DNA of 64,000 nt from Prasinococcaceae sp. CCMP 1430. Taxonomy: Eukaryota > Prasinodermophyta > Palmophyllophyceae > Prasinococcales > Prasinococcaceae. The DNA lies in the NCBI GenBank assembly GCA_013416795.1, contig RQSC01000308.1:1-64000 (forward strand). The letters are read 5' to 3'. The position numbers were made by a program, and so were the translations under genes. Shown piece after piece: positions 20,823-31,445 of the stretch. Positions within the stretch are counted from its first letter, which is position 1. Each line of letters starts with the position of its first letter. The notes under the pieces are model-generated. The model searched no databases. It saw only the letters and a list, made by a program, of their open reading frames with translations, and was not told the origin of the DNA.

Positions 20823-22781
20823 TCAGGCGAGGACGGTGCGCGCGGGAGCCTTGAGCGCGTTCTCCATCTCTGTCAGCCTATCCGAGGAGAACAGGAACCA
20901 CGCAGACCACTCGACAAGCACGCGCAGCGCACGCTGCCTCAGCTGCTCCGTGGCCACGCGGCCGAGCCCCGACTCCGCGATGTTCTTCCCGAGCTCGCAC
21001 ACCGCAACCGGCAGGCGCTTGCAGAGCTCGGTGCGATACGCATCCTGAGCGGAGGACGTGGCGGCCTCTCGCCGGGCGTTGGCGAGAACGTCGCTGCAGG
21101 CGTACATCCCTACGATGCCGGAAAGGGCCCTGTCGGCTCGGAGGCTATCGTCGTCCACATCGTTGCCATCACCACCCTTGGGCTCGTGGCGCAGCACGCG
21201 GCCGGAGACAGCTTCAACAAGGACCGCAGCGACAAATGCCGCGTGTGCTGAAGCGTCGAGCGCGGCCGTCATCACCTCACAAACCGACGATCGCTCGAGA
21301 GTGACCTCGCGCAGCATCGACCGGATGTGCGCGGCCGCGGCCACCGCGCTTTCACCGAACACCGCCGAGTCAGCACCACGCTGCTCATTCTCAGCGGCGT
21401 TCGCAGTCGCATCCGACACCAGCAAGGGCGGGGGCTCCCACTTGGCACCGCCCTCCACCATCACAAACGGATCGGCTTTCCATCGCAGTGCGTGGTCACC
21501 CGCGGCCAGGCTGTACACGCGCCACTTGTAGTACGCGTGCTCCGGCGAGTCCTCGTCGAACAGAAAAGCAAAGAGAGGGTTGGCGGCCTCGCGCGCCATC
21601 ACCTCAACCTCGAAGTTGCCCCCATCCACTGCCACGAAAGAGGCCAGAGCATCGATGATCTGCAGCACACGCTCATCGACCGGGCGGTGGACCGTGATCG
21701 CGTCCACGCCTCCAGATGCCCCAGCACCCGCATCGCCTGCAGCATCCTTGCCATCACTAGCGCCAGCAACGGCAGACTGGACGGCACCGGCGCTGACAAC
21801 ATGCTCTGCTCCTTGAGATGTTCCATCGGCCTTGCCCCGCCCCGCATCCTGCTGCGCCCCCGCAGGCTGAGGGATCGTTCCCGCCCCTCCTGCGAGCGGC
21901 TTGGTCTTCGTGGTCCGCTCGACCGCGACAGCATCGGCCTGCCTGAACTTGGGCACGGCGGGCAGCGCCACTGGCTTGCCCCAGTCGATGCGCACAGCCT
22001 GGTGCCCTCCACCGATGCGGGTGCCCACCAGCGCCCGCATCGCGTCGCGTGCTCCCTCGACCGTCATAAAGGCGACGAAGCCGCTGTTCCACCCTCGGCG
22101 CCGCTCCTCCTCAGAGCGTGGCCACATGACCTTGACGCTCGCGACGTCACCGTAGGCGGCGCACGCCATGCCAAGCATGCGCTCGTCGACGAACGGGTCC
22201 AGGTGCCCGAAGAACAGATTGGTCGTCAGCGACGCGCCATCATGGTGCGAGCCATCTCGAGCGGCGTCGCCGGAGGCGACCGCCGACGCCTGCGGCATCA
22301 CTGCAGCCACCGCCGCCGCACCGCCGACGTGCTGCCGCTCGACCTCGCGCTGCTTGAGCTCCTCAAGGAAGTCGTCCATCGCTCGCCGCTTCTTATTCTT
22401 TGCAGCTGGCATCGATGGAGGCTCCTCCCTCTCTTCATCGGCGTCCGTAGGAAAGCCAGCGAAAGCCTGCGGAGTGCGTTGCTGTGGCTGCTGCCTCGCC
22501 TGCTGTTGCTGCTGCTGCCGCTGCTGCTGCTGAGGCACATATAGCTCCCCTCTCGGCGCCTTCGCGACCCCGCCGCTCACTTCCTTGCCCGCCTGCACCG
22601 TGCCGCCACGCACGAACCCCATCGCCCCCGCGCCGGCCTGCTGCTCCTTCTCGTAGTTGTCGAGGAACTCGCTCATGAACGCGGCATTCTCCTCCTCGTT
22701 GCGGCGGCGCTTTGCCTCCGCCTCCGCCTTCTGCCGCTCGAAGGGCGTCAGCTTGCGCTTGCCGCCGCCGCGCGCCGCCAT
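20823..22781 (-). CDS. U2SURP/SR140-like splicing factor (RRM-SURP-CID)
   Basis: U2 snRNP-associated protein, 652 residues from ATG 22781. Order: charged N-terminal helix (KRKLTPFERQKAEAEAKRR), a Gln-rich tract, an RRM at about 190-275 (NLFFGHLDPFVDERML, then the RNP1-like GWNSGFVAFM), a SURP module at about 370-425 (FEVEVMAREAANPLFAFLF, YYKWRVYSL) and a CID-like helical domain to the end. This matches SR140. The human protein is longer because of a C-terminal RS region, which is absent here. The start avoids reading a poly-G tract as poly-Gly. The gene is intronless and converges on CIA2 with 104 bp between stops. Confidence 0.88.
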   Translation of the reverse strand: MAARGGGKRKLTPFERQKAEAEAKRRRNEEENAAFMSEFLDNYEKEQQAGAGAMGFVRGGTVQAGKEVSGGVAKAPRGELYVPQQQQRQQQQQQARQQPQQRTPQAFAGFPTDADEEREEPPSMPAAKNKKRRAMDDFLEELKQREVERQHVGGAAAVAAVMPQASAVASGDAARDGSHHDGASLTTNLFFGHLDPFVDERMLGMACAAYGDVASVKVMWPRSEEERRRGWNSGFVAFMTVEGARDAMRALVGTRIGGGHQAVRIDWGKPVALPAVPKFRQADAVAVERTTKTKPLAGGAGTIPQPAGAQQDAGRGKADGTSQGAEHVVSAGAVQSAVAGASDGKDAAGDAGAGASGGVDAITVHRPVDERVLQIIDALASFVAVDGGNFEVEVMAREAANPLFAFLFDEDSPEHAYYKWRVYSLAAGDHALRWKADPFVMVEGGAKWEPPPLLVSDATANAAENEQRGADSAVFGESAVAAAAHIRSMLREVTLERSSVCEVMTAALDASAHAAFVAAVLVEAVSGRVLRHEPKGGDGNDVDDDSLRADRALSGIVGMYACSDVLANARREAATSSAQDAYRTELCKRLPVAVCELGKNIAESGLGRVATEQLRQRALRVLVEWSAWFLFSSDRLTEMENALKAPARTVLA

Positions 22782-22891
22782 CGCCGCGCGCGCTGGGGAA
22801 GGCGCGCACAGCTCCGACCGAGGCCTCGGCCGCCGCGCCGCGGCCGCGCGAGCACCAGCGCTGCGCACGCGGTGTGGCATGCCGTCGCCCT

Positions 22892-22942
<51 letters not shown>

Positions 22943-23339
22943 TTCCCGCTTGCATGCTCAGCCGCGCTCGGGGGTACATGCCACTAATGGGGCCAAGCGC
23001 ACGCATTTTGGGTTTACAAGGGTTTATAAAGTTTCCATTTTAAAGGCGTTTTGACACGGACTGGTGAGTGCTGACTTGCGGCAGAGTCGGTTGGCGGAGC
23101 AGCGCTGCCACAGCCGCGCCCCGGCGCACGCGCCCTCTCCTCGGTCCCCTCCACCCTCCCCGTCCCGCCACGCGGGCCCGCAATGGCGGGGCCGCGTGGC
23201 GTCACGTTTGAGATATGCGGCCACAGGTGCGTCGTGCGATGTGGGGGGGCGACGGGCGTCGCGCAGCCGTGCGCTGCCGTGCTTGCGCGCGGGCGGTGCT
23301 GACGCCCGGCGCGGGCGCAGCTACACGCTCTCGCAGGAC
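22782..23339. other. Divergent promoter region, U2SURP / METTL7-like
   Basis: Contains a 50-nt C run (22893-22942) on the U2SURP side and an AT-rich patch at about 23000-23050. The plus-strand frame is open upstream of the METTL7-like ATG, so an earlier start is possible there. Confidence 0.5.
22893..22942 (-). repeat. Uninterrupted 50-nt poly(C)/poly(G) tract
   Basis: A pure run of C on the plus strand, so G on the sense strand of U2SURP, ending 111 nt before its ATG. Run length in an assembly is only approximate. Confidence 0.9.
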
Positions 23340-24137
23340 ATGCTGCGGCGGGGGCGCCCGGCCTCGGCAGCGAAGCGCGCCCGCCGCGCCGCGGCCACGC
23401 TCGCCCTCGTTGTGGCGGCCGCCGCCGCGCCGCGCCACGCGGGTGCTCTCGTGGGTTTGCTGGCGGCCGCGGCGCTCGGCTTCGGCGTGCACAACGAGCT
23501 CTTCCCGGAACGGCGACACAAGATTGCTGGGACGCTCATTCCTATAGCAATGAGAGGCCTCAACAAGGCGATGCGCAATCTGAGGGCGGAATTGCTGAAG
23601 GGCTTGAAGGGTAAGGTCTTGGACGTCGGCTGCGCGTCTGGGCTGTATCTCCCATACGCAAAAGACAAACCTGTGAGCGAGTATGTGGCGCTGGAGCCAA
23701 ACACACACATGCACGGCCAACTGCGAAGTACCGTCGACGAGGCCAACCTGCCCTTCCCTGTGCGCATAACTGGTGGCTTCATCGACGCGCTTGAGGAGGA
23801 GAACGGTACATACGACTGTGTTATCCTTGGCAACGTTCTGTGCGAGGTGCCCTGCCAGGCGTCCTTTCTCAATTCTGTGCGTGAATTGCTCAAGCCCGGC
23901 GGCTGCGTCATATTTTCAGAACACGTGCTCGACGATGACGTGCTATGGCGCCGTGCGATGCAGCACATGCTCGCTTGGTGGTGGTGCGCAGTAAGCGACG
24001 GGTGTCACTGCAACCGCAGGACGATGCCGCAATTGTTGTCCACCTTCGGCGAGGCCAACGTGAAGTGGAGCACTGTGTACGCTGGCTCTTTCCCATGGAC
24101 CGCGCGGTTCGAGCTGGGCGTCGCGGTGCGCCGATAG
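23340..24137 (+). CDS. METTL7/TMT1-like membrane-anchored methyltransferase
   Basis: Class I SAM-dependent methyltransferase of the METTL7 type. These proteins sit on ER or lipid-droplet membranes and methylate thiols or other small substrates; the substrate here is unknown. From ATG 23340 the model has 265 residues. An Arg-rich start is followed by a hydrophobic anchor (ATLALVVAAAAA, GLLAAAALGFGV), SAM motif I VLDVGCASG (about 23618-23645), NVLCEVP, the post-motif LLKPGGCVIFSEHV, and the family-specific tail W-x(n)-SDGCHCNR near 23995. The frame is open further upstream, so an N-terminal extension (plastid or ER targeting) is possible. Convergent with the prolyl hydroxylase 93 bp away. Confidence 0.82.
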   Translation: MLRRGRPASAAKRARRAAATLALVVAAAAAPRHAGALVGLLAAAALGFGVHNELFPERRHKIAGTLIPIAMRGLNKAMRNLRAELLKGLKGKVLDVGCASGLYLPYAKDKPVSEYVALEPNTHMHGQLRSTVDEANLPFPVRITGGFIDALEEENGTYDCVILGNVLCEVPCQASFLNSVRELLKPGGCVIFSEHVLDDDVLWRRAMQHMLAWWWCAVSDGCHCNRRTMPQLLSTFGEANVKWSTVYAGSFPWTARFELGVAVRR

Positions 24138-24230
24138 GCAGCCTACTAGAAGAACAATCTGATTGTGCCACTGTACAATGACGAGCTTGAATGTGACAGG
24201 AGAAGGCCAGCATGCAAGCGCGGGCACACT

Positions 24231-25592
24231 TTACGTGCTCTCCAACCCGCGCCCATGGCACGCGCGCGCGTCGAAGATCCACAGTGTCAAAGCCAGCCGC
24301 TGCCTATGTGGCCCAGTGGGCAGGACCTCGTGCAGCACCTCCCTGCTCTTGAAAAGGACTAGCGTCCCTGCCTCGGGCACCACATCGACGTGTGCGCTTC
24401 CTGGCACGCCGTTGCATCTGTGCAGCCTCAAGCACCCTCCGTCCCTTTCCTCGTCCCATCCCTCATTCGCGTACAGGCAGCACGTCAGCATGCGTCGATT
24501 GCTTGGCACACCTTCCTCCACGGTGCAGTCCCTGTGCGACACGTAAGCAGCACCGCCAGCCGGATAGCACGCGAGCATGGCGCGCTGCGGGCACGCGAGT
24601 GGCCCCAGTGTGCCCGCGCGGTGCATCTCGGCCGCGACGCCCTTCAGCAGGACGACGGCTGCGCTCAGCGCGGAGTAGCCGCTGCGCGCGCATTCGTGCT
24701 CATCGAGCCACGTGATGAGGTCGTGTCGCGTCTTGAGCTTCTTTTGGACGGTTGGGGCCATCGCGCCGCTCGCGGTGAGCCGCGACATGTCCGACGCCAG
24801 CGCCGTTGCGTCCTATGTGTGAGGAAGAGCACGAATATTGTCAGTCGCGCGGGCAGGCATGTGCTTCTCCGCACTGTGGGCGCTGTGAAATCATGCGTGG
24901 CCAATTGCCCTCGCGGAGCGCACCTGTCGTCGCAGAGCGCCGGCGAGAGCAGCGAAGCCTTTCGTCTCGAGCTCATGCGCCGCATCGTGCGAGCGCAGAA
25001 GCTCGCGCGCCGCTGCACACTCGTGGTTGCTGGCCGGCGTGACAATCTCACGGCGGCGAGCGAGCTCGTTGTTGATGGCGAGGACCTTGGAGGCGACAAC
25101 CTGCTCGGTAACGGCCGCTCGCACCATCTCGTGTAGCTCGGCCTTGCGCATCGAGGCGCGCACCGCAGGGCTGAGCCTCTCGAGCGCGAGCGCAGACGCC
25201 CTGGCTATCTCAGAGCGCATGCGCGCCGCCTCGTCTGCACTGAGAGCGCCGCTCACGACATCGCCCACACCGGCGGCCGCCGACTGCGACGCAGGTCGAG
25301 CGCCACTGACGGGAGCACCGTCGCATCCAGCTCCACCTGCCGCGTACGCAGTCGCGTGTGCCGGCGCTGGCGCCGGCAGTGCCACAGCCTCAGGCGTTCC
25401 CCTCCGTCCCATGTCGCCGCTGCGGCCGCCGGCGTCCTCGCTGCTCCTGTTGCCACGCAGTGTCGGCATGCCGCCGCCTCCTGCCACGCAGAGGCGCGGC
25501 GCACCACAGAGCAGTTCATGCAGATTTGCCACCGTCACCAAAGTCGGCCCCATCCCGCGCTCTGCACCCTCTGCACGCGCGCCGGTGCGCAT
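24231..25592 (-). CDS. EGLN/PHD-like prolyl 4-hydroxylase (2OG-Fe(II) oxygenase)
   Basis: Exons 25592-24924 and 24812-24231, joined in phase 0 (donor CAG/GTGCGC, branch ACTGAC, acceptor ATAG), give 416 residues. The catalytic domain shows the Fe(II) triad H-R-D (about residues 316-318) and a distal His in EVLHEVLP (about 384), with an Arg a few residues on for 2-oxoglutarate. CYPAGGAAYVSHRD and LYANEGWDEERDGGCLRLH resemble EGLN/PHD and P4H oxygen sensors. A helical N-terminal region (ELETKGFAALAGALRR) leads into it. ATG 25592 was chosen because the longer frame begins with GTG. Candidate roles are oxygen-dependent prolyl hydroxylation of a ribosomal or regulatory protein (inference). Head-to-head with the cyclophilin gene, 122 bp apart. 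Confidence 0.82.
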
Positions 25593-25714
25593 GCGCTGTG
25601 TGACCGACCACAGGAGCAGCCGCCGCCGTTTCGTTCGCCTGTGCGGTCTCGCCACGTGTCCATCGCACTCTCACCACACAGCGCGCGACGGACGCGGCGC
25701 AGTGCCCAACTACC

Positions 25715-26503
25715 ATGGCGCAGACGAACGCGGGGGGGCGCGGTTACACGTTCGGGGTGAACACGCAGCGCGTGGCCAGCGCCACCGCGCAGTATGTGAC
25801 GCTCGACACGACCGCCGGCGCGATCACGCTTGAGCTCTACGCTGCGCACGCGCCGCGCACGTGCAACAACTTCTTCCAGCTTGCGGCGCGCGGCTACTAC
25901 GACGGCACCATATTCCACCGGATCATCAAGGACTTCATGGCGCAGGTGCGTGGTGGAGCAGGCTCTGCGATGAGGGGCGTCGAGCGAGGCGCTCGGGCCC
26001 TCCCTCCTTCGTGCTGACCCTTCTCGCGTGCGCACACGCGCACCCACGGGCGGCCCCGTAGGGCGGCGACCCTACAGGCACAGGCCGGGGCGGTGAGAGC
26101 GTGTACGGGGGCAAATTCGAGGATGAGATCAATCCACAGCTCAAGCACGTCGGTGCCGGCGTGCTCTCGATGGCAAACAGCGGCAAAGACAGCAACGGTA
26201 CGCACGGCTTCGGCCTCAGCTGGGCGGCCCGAGCTCTCCGCGCCCCTCGCAGGCGCGACGCTCACCCGTACTGCGCACGCCCGCACGCGCGCCACGCACC
26301 TATCTGGGCTCCCCGCAGGTTCACAATTCTTCATCACACTTGCGCCCACGCCGTGGCTGGATGGGAAGCACACCATCTTTGGGAGGGTGAGCGCTGGCAT
26401 GGAGGCGGTCAAGCGCATGGGCGCAGTGCCCACCGGCGCGAACGACAGGCCGACCACCGAAATCAAGATAATCAAAGCCACCGCGCACGCCGAGGCACCG
26501 TGA
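25715..26503 (+). CDS. PPIL1-type cyclophilin (peptidyl-prolyl isomerase)
   Basis: Exons 25715-25945, 26062-26197 and 26319-26503 splice in phase to 183 residues. The protein carries the whole cyclophilin core: [36 protein letters not shown] and [13 protein letters not shown], including the catalytic Arg and the Phe/Gln of the pocket. Short loops and the [15 protein letters not shown] start match PPIL1, a cyclophilin of activated spliceosomes, rather than secreted or PPIA types. The N-terminal 25 residues ([13 protein letters not shown]...) exceed human PPIL1. Intron 1 carries GCTGACC. Convergent with the Mg transporter. Confidence 0.93.
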
Positions 26504-26756
26504 GCGCTCCTGCGAGTGCGCGCGCATGTAATCATCCCCTCCAAGCGCGGTGTAACGCCCAACCACCCACCGGCGCTCTCGGGCGCGCGGGCGAGCGCGC
26601 ATTTCCGCGCGCCTAGAGGGACACACGAGCGCTCGCTGCCTGGCGGCGAGGTAGACTGAGAGCAAAAATGGTTACGTCGGTGTATCAGCAGGTCGCATAC
26701 CGAGGCGACACGCACCGGCCGATGGTCCGCCGGTGATGCTGCGTAGCGCGCTCTAG

Positions 26757-28373
26757 CTAGAGAATCCTGCGCCGCTTGGCCCACGAGTACATCCCGAAGA
26801 ACATGAGCACAGCCCCCACGACTATGCACGCCGTGCACAAGTAGAACGCCACTACCGACATCTCCAGCGTGCTCTGCAAGTTCATGCCGAAAATGCCCGA
26901 GACCAGGGCGCCGACGGCCACTGGCAAGGTGGCTATGGACAAGATGAGCTCCAACCGGTTGATCTCGAAGCGACGGTTTGACAGCGTCAGCGCAATACTG
27001 TCCTCGGTCTCGCGGGCCGCTTCGAGCATGCGCTCGGCCTCCGAATGAAGGGCCTCCAGCCGCTGCGGAGTTCGCGCGCGGGCACGCGAGAGCGCGCGGA
27101 GCATCCGAGCACAAGCGTCAGGTTCGAGCACGAAATCGAGACAGCCCGTGCCACGAAGCGCGCCCCAGGCACAAGGCCCGTCAAACGCGCACGCGCGGGC
27201 GCGCAAAAGCGACGTACGCACCTGCAAGTAGTACTCAAGCAGCATTTCGACCTCCTCCTCCTCCTCCTCCATCTCAAGGACGGCATCCATCACGTCCTCC
27301 GACGTCCTCGCGTCCTCGAGCTTGAGGGCAGTCTCGGACGCCTCGCCACCGCGCGTGACGATGGATATCTGCCGGATGTCCTCGTCCTCCTCGAGCAGGT
27401 CCTCACACAGTTCCTTGAAAGCGTCCACGCGCGACTCGAAGTTCACCAGCTGCTGCTTCACCTGCCTGAGGCTCTCGAGCGCCTCTGGCGTGATCCTTCC
27501 GGGCAGCCCGCGCAGCAGCGAGTCTACCTTTGGCGTCACGCTCATGAGCTCCGCATCGAGCTGCCCCGTCACTGCGAGAAGCGCGGCCTCGATGACCTCT
27601 ATGCCGAACGAGGTGGGCGCGACGTCTTCCGGCAGCGTCTCCACCACGGACTTCAGGCGCGAGGTGATGACATCCAAGAAGTACTGCGCGTCGGCCGAGT
27701 TCGGTTGGAACAGGTACGCGTAATTCGAGCCGACGATCGCACGGATCGACCCGAGGTTGAGCAGCACCACGTTGTCGCGGATGAGCATGGCCGGCGAGGC
27801 GTTGAACGAGGAGAGCGTCGGGTCGATGCGGCGCAGGTCGCGTGGCCGCAGGCCGGTGTCCGCGAGGAGCCTTCTGCGCTGCACCACGTCGTACGACGTC
27901 TCACCGTTCGCGCTGATGGTGATCACCTGGTACACTTGCGAGCGCGCGACCGTCACGGAGCCAGGCACGGCCTTCTCACGGCCGGGCACGGCCTTCTTGC
28001 TGCTACCGTTCCTGACGGCGGTGCCCTCCGTGACGCCCTCAATCTCGCCGCCGACACAAACTTGATCGCCGCCATCGACGCCGCCCGCGTTGTAGGTCTC
28101 CCCCGCGACGACACTTCCGCTGTGGATCGGCGTGTCAACGCCGCCGGCCGCCACCTCTCCGTCGACGACGGGCGCGCGATGGCGCAAGGGCACGCGGCCC
28201 GGCGCCCAACTCAGCCTGCTACTGGGCGCGTCGCCGTCGCCTGCGGGCGGGGCGGGCGGAGCACGCCCCTGGGTGGCCCGCGCCACGCGGCGCACCGTCT
28301 TAGCCCCTGTTCGTCGCCAGGGGCCCACCGCCCGCGCCTTAGCGGCACAACTGCCCGCCGCGCCCGCCTGCAT
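26757..28373 (-). CDS. MRS2/CorA-type magnesium transporter
   Basis: Exons 28373-27222 and 27062-26757 give 485 residues. The C-terminus shows the family hallmark: TM1 ending GIFGMN (the GMN selectivity motif), then TM2 (FYLCTACIVVGAVLMFFG) and a basic tail. Before it lie the long helices (RLEALHSEAERMLEAARETED) that form the cytosolic/matrix funnel. The first 150 residues are Arg/Ala/Gly-rich and look like an organelle transit peptide, so mitochondrial or plastid Mg2+ uptake is likely. The 159-nt intron is in frame without a stop, but its GTGCGT donor, CCTGACG branch and GCAG acceptor show it is spliced; it would break a conserved helix if translated. ATG 28373 is used because 28382 is GTG. 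Confidence 0.9.
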   Translation of the reverse strand: MQAGAAGSCAAKARAVGPWRRTGAKTVRRVARATQGRAPPAPPAGDGDAPSSRLSWAPGRVPLRHRAPVVDGEVAAGGVDTPIHSGSVVAGETYNAGGVDGGDQVCVGGEIEGVTEGTAVRNGSSKKAVPGREKAVPGSVTVARSQVYQVITISANGETSYDVVQRRRLLADTGLRPRDLRRIDPTLSSFNASPAMLIRDNVVLLNLGSIRAIVGSNYAYLFQPNSADAQYFLDVITSRLKSVVETLPEDVAPTSFGIEVIEAALLAVTGQLDAELMSVTPKVDSLLRGLPGRITPEALESLRQVKQQLVNFESRVDAFKELCEDLLEEDEDIRQISIVTRGGEASETALKLEDARTSEDVMDAVLEMEEEEEEVEMLLEYYLQVRTSLLRARACAFDGPCAWGALRGTGCLDFVLEPDACARMLRALSRARARTPQRLEALHSEAERMLEAARETEDSIALTLSNRRFEINRLELILSIATLPVAVGALVSGIFGMNLQSTLEMSVVAFYLCTACIVVGAVLMFFGMYSWAKRRRIL

Positions 28374-30169
28374 GCTGGCCACCAGCGACGGGTGCTAGCC
28401 CCGGCCGTTGGGCGCGAGCGCCGGCGGCTGCCGAGGCAGAGGCGCGCGTGGGCGCGAGCGCACGCACCCGCGCCGCACGCGCACGCGCGCGCGCTTCCGC
28501 GCGTTCCCGCACTCCCCCGCACACCGACTTCTCCGGAGCGCGCGCGCGAAAACCCACCCCCGCCGCGATTCCCGCCGCTCGGCCGGGCCCACAGATGCAG
28601 ATACCACTCACATTTCCATTTCCCCCGTGCAATGCGTGCATGCTCCCCAAAAATAATACTGTAACCCTGCCCTAATAAAAAGAACCCTAACCGCGACCTC
28701 GGTGCAAACATCGGAACGCTCGCTCGCTCCCGCCCGCGGCACCCTCCGGCCACAGCCGATTCAGAGTACAGCAGGACGAGTGTTTCAGACCGGTGCATCG
28801 ATGGATCGATCGGCGGTCCGAAAATCCGGCCGTTGGGTCTGCATCCGGGCGTTGCTCTCGATGGCGCCGCCCGGCCCCCTACACGCGCTCGCTCGTCGAC
28901 GTCCCCAACCGACCAACCAACACCCCAGTCAGTTCGTTTGCCATCGCATCATCGCACAACGGACAGGTTGGTTGGAGGACGGCCGGTCGGTCGGGGGTCG
29001 GAACGGGGTTGGCCGGGGATTGACCCGGGGCTGAACGTTTCCGAGATCCGATCTGTCGGTCGGTCGGTCGGGGGGCAATAGGGGGATTGGTCGGGCGTCG
29101 CTGGGAGGGGATTGGACCGCTGTTGTGCGATGTCATTGCGATACCAAGGCGCGGCGAAAATCCGCGGCGGCGCCCGTGGTCAAACCGCATGCTTTTCGCG
29201 CGCGTTCGAACCGCGCGCGCGCGCGCGCGCGGCGTGCGTGCGCGGCGTTTCGCGGCTTTTTTTTTTTTTTTGGTCATCGTCCACCAAACCGCGCACGCCC
29301 CCGCCCCCTCCCCTGCCGCTCTGCGCGCGCATCTGGGTCCGCGACAGGGTTCGAGCCCTCGCGGCCGCTCCGCCCCGCGAGCGCCCCGCCGGCGCCGACG
29401 CGCGCTCTCCTCCCCTTCCCATAGAAAAAAAGAAAAAAAAAAGATGCGAGCCCGCGCGAAATCAAAATCAAATCGCAGCGTGGGCGGCGCACCTCGGACA
29501 GAAGCTTCCAGCGTCGCGTTGCGCACGTCACGCGTTTGGGCGAGTTTTTACCCCACGGGAGATCTATCCTTTTGACTTTGACTTTGACCTCATCATCATG
29601 CACCGCCTGCCTGTGCCGTGCACGGACCAACGTGAGGCAAAGCGACGGTGCCACAGCCAACCAAAAACACGGCAAAATGGCCCAGTATAATTCCCGAATT
29701 CGATCTGATTGGGGCGCGCGCGCGTGCCCCTTTCGGATCGTCAGACTCTTCACCGCTGGATCATTCGACGGCTTCGATTTTCTGCCTCGGTCGGCTCCGC
29801 AGGCGCGCCGGCGGCACGCACGCATGTGTGATCAGACGGCATCACAGGCGCGGCGCCGCGCCACCAATAAGGGTTCGATGACATAAAGGGTCTGTTGTAT
29901 TCCCGTTTTGAACGCTACGTGACCTGTTTCCGCCGCGGGGGCGCGCGGCGCCGAACGCCCTCGAGGTTCGGGGTTGCGCGCGGGCAGAAAAAAAGATCGC
30001 TGCGGAAAAAGGGCGCGCGCGCCGCCGGACGAGAAGAAATATCTGGGTCGCGGAGCGGCGTCGCCGAAAGCGCGGCGGCGCGCGCGCGGCCGGGTGGCGG
30101 ACGGGCTCGATCGCGGGGTGAATCCGCGGGAGCGCGCGCGCGAAAACGCGAGCGGCGGATCGGTGGCGG
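28374..30169. other. Divergent intergenic region, Mg transporter / PDH E1-alpha
   Basis: Nearly 1.8 kb without a supportable gene. It includes GGTT and GGTC tandem runs (about 28960-29080), a T run at about 29258-29271, an A-rich patch near 29425-29445, a hairpin at 29339-29364 and the motif AGGGTCTGTT at 29887-29896. The first exon of PDH E1-alpha, with its transit peptide, should lie near the right end or in the following gap. Confidence 0.45.
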
Positions 30170-30179
30170 NNNNNNNNNN
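30170..30179. other. Assembly gap (10 N)
   Basis: Ten Ns interrupt the 5' part of PDH E1-alpha. A round number of ten may mean an unknown gap length. Confidence 0.95.
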
Positions 30180-31306
30180 CCGCGCGCGCGGCGCGCGCGT
30201 TCGCGGCGGCCGCGGCGGGCGACGACGCTCCCATCGAGATCGAGCTCATGCGGCCCTTCGTCACGCACAAGTGCGACCCGCCGTCGCAGACCGTCACGAC
30301 GTCGCCTTCGGAGCTGCGCCAGATGTACCGCGACATGTACCTCATGCGGCGCCTCGAAATCGCGTCCGACGTGCTGTACAAGTCCAAGTTCATCCGCGGC
30401 TTCTGCCACCTGTACGACGGCCAGGAGGCCATCTGCGTTGGCATGGAGGCTGCGCTGACCTACGACGACTGCATCATCACCTCGTACCGCGACCACTGCA
30501 CCTACCTCGGGCGCGGTGGCAGCATCGAGAAGGTGTTCGCCGAGCTGCTCGGCCGTGAGACGGGCTGCGCACTCGGCAAGGGTGGCTCGATGCACATGTA
30601 CATGAAGGAGACCAACTTCTACGGCGGGAACGGCATCGTGGGCGCGCAGCAGCCGCTGGGTGCGGGCCTTGCGTTCGCGCAGAAATACAGGGGCATGCCC
30701 AACTGCACCATGACGCTCTACGGCGACGGGGCGGCCAACCAGGGTCAGCTGTCTGAGGCGATGAACATGGCCGCACTGTGGGACCTGCCGGTCGTTTTCG
30801 TTTGCGAGAACAACCACTACGGCATGGGCACCAGCGTGGAGCGCTCGTCTAAGAGCGGCGCGTACTACACCCGCGGCGACTACGTGCCCGGCATGAAGGC
30901 CGATGGCATGGACGCGCTCGCGGTCAAGCAGGCGGTGGCGTACGCCAAGGAGCACTGCGTGAGCGGCAAGGGGCCGTTCGTGCTTGAGCTCGACACATAC
31001 CGCTACCACGGCCATTCCATGTCCGACCCTGGCTCCACCTACCGCACGCGCGACGAGGTGAGCGGCGTGCGCCAGGAGCGCGATCCTGTGGACCGCATCC
31101 GCAAGCTGCTGCTGGAGTACTCGATTGCCGAGGAAAAGGATATCAAGACGTGGGAAAAGGAAATCCGCAAGCAGATCGACGCGGGCGTCGAGTTCGCCAA
31201 GAGCTCCTCGGTGCCGGCGGACGAAGCGCTGTATCAGCACGTGCTTGTGGACCCCAGCGGTATCGAGGCACGCACGGTCTCTGCCGACTTCGCGCCGCTG
31301 CGCTGA
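30180..31306 (+). CDS. Pyruvate dehydrogenase E1 component, alpha subunit (5' incomplete)
   Basis: Thiamine-diphosphate subunit that decarboxylates pyruvate in the mitochondrial PDH complex. The clean frame starts right after the gap and covers the mature protein; the first in-frame ATG is 30248, but conserved sequence ([11 protein letters not shown]) lies before it. Motifs: [20 protein letters not shown], the ThDP motif GDGAANQG...[10 protein letters not shown], and the phosphorylation loop [10 protein letters not shown] with the regulatory Ser. PDH kinase control is therefore likely. The targeting peptide is lost in the gap or an upstream exon. It is the mitochondrial rather than plastid type judging by the HSMSDPG loop (family knowledge). 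The stop at 31306 is 139 bp from the convergent Canopy-like gene. Confidence 0.93.
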
Positions 31307-31445
31307 CTTGGCAGCACGCGCATCGCAGACTCGTGCACAGGGGCGGATTATTCATGGATATGTACAGCCAGCAATTCTGACACGGGGGCGAGCGCACGAG
31401 CGTGCGCGACGGCGCGCACGGGCTCGCGCGCCGACGACGCTCAGC

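Noticed and set aside
22782-23006. N-terminal poly-Gly extension of U2SURP
   Set aside because: It would translate the 50-nt poly-G tract. The conserved protein starts at ATG 22781.
27063-27221. In-frame 53-codon insertion in the Mg transporter
   Set aside because: It starts GTGCGT, holds CCTGACG and ends GCAG, and would break a conserved helix, so I treat it as an intron of length divisible by three.
27045-28664. 539-codon plus-strand open frame opposite the Mg transporter
   Set aside because: Composition is a codon-bias shadow, while the minus strand carries the GMN motif and spliced conserved helices.
29339-29364. Possible tRNA T-arm (GGGTTCGAGCCC)
   Set aside because: The surrounding sequence cannot form D, anticodon or acceptor stems; it is only a local hairpin.
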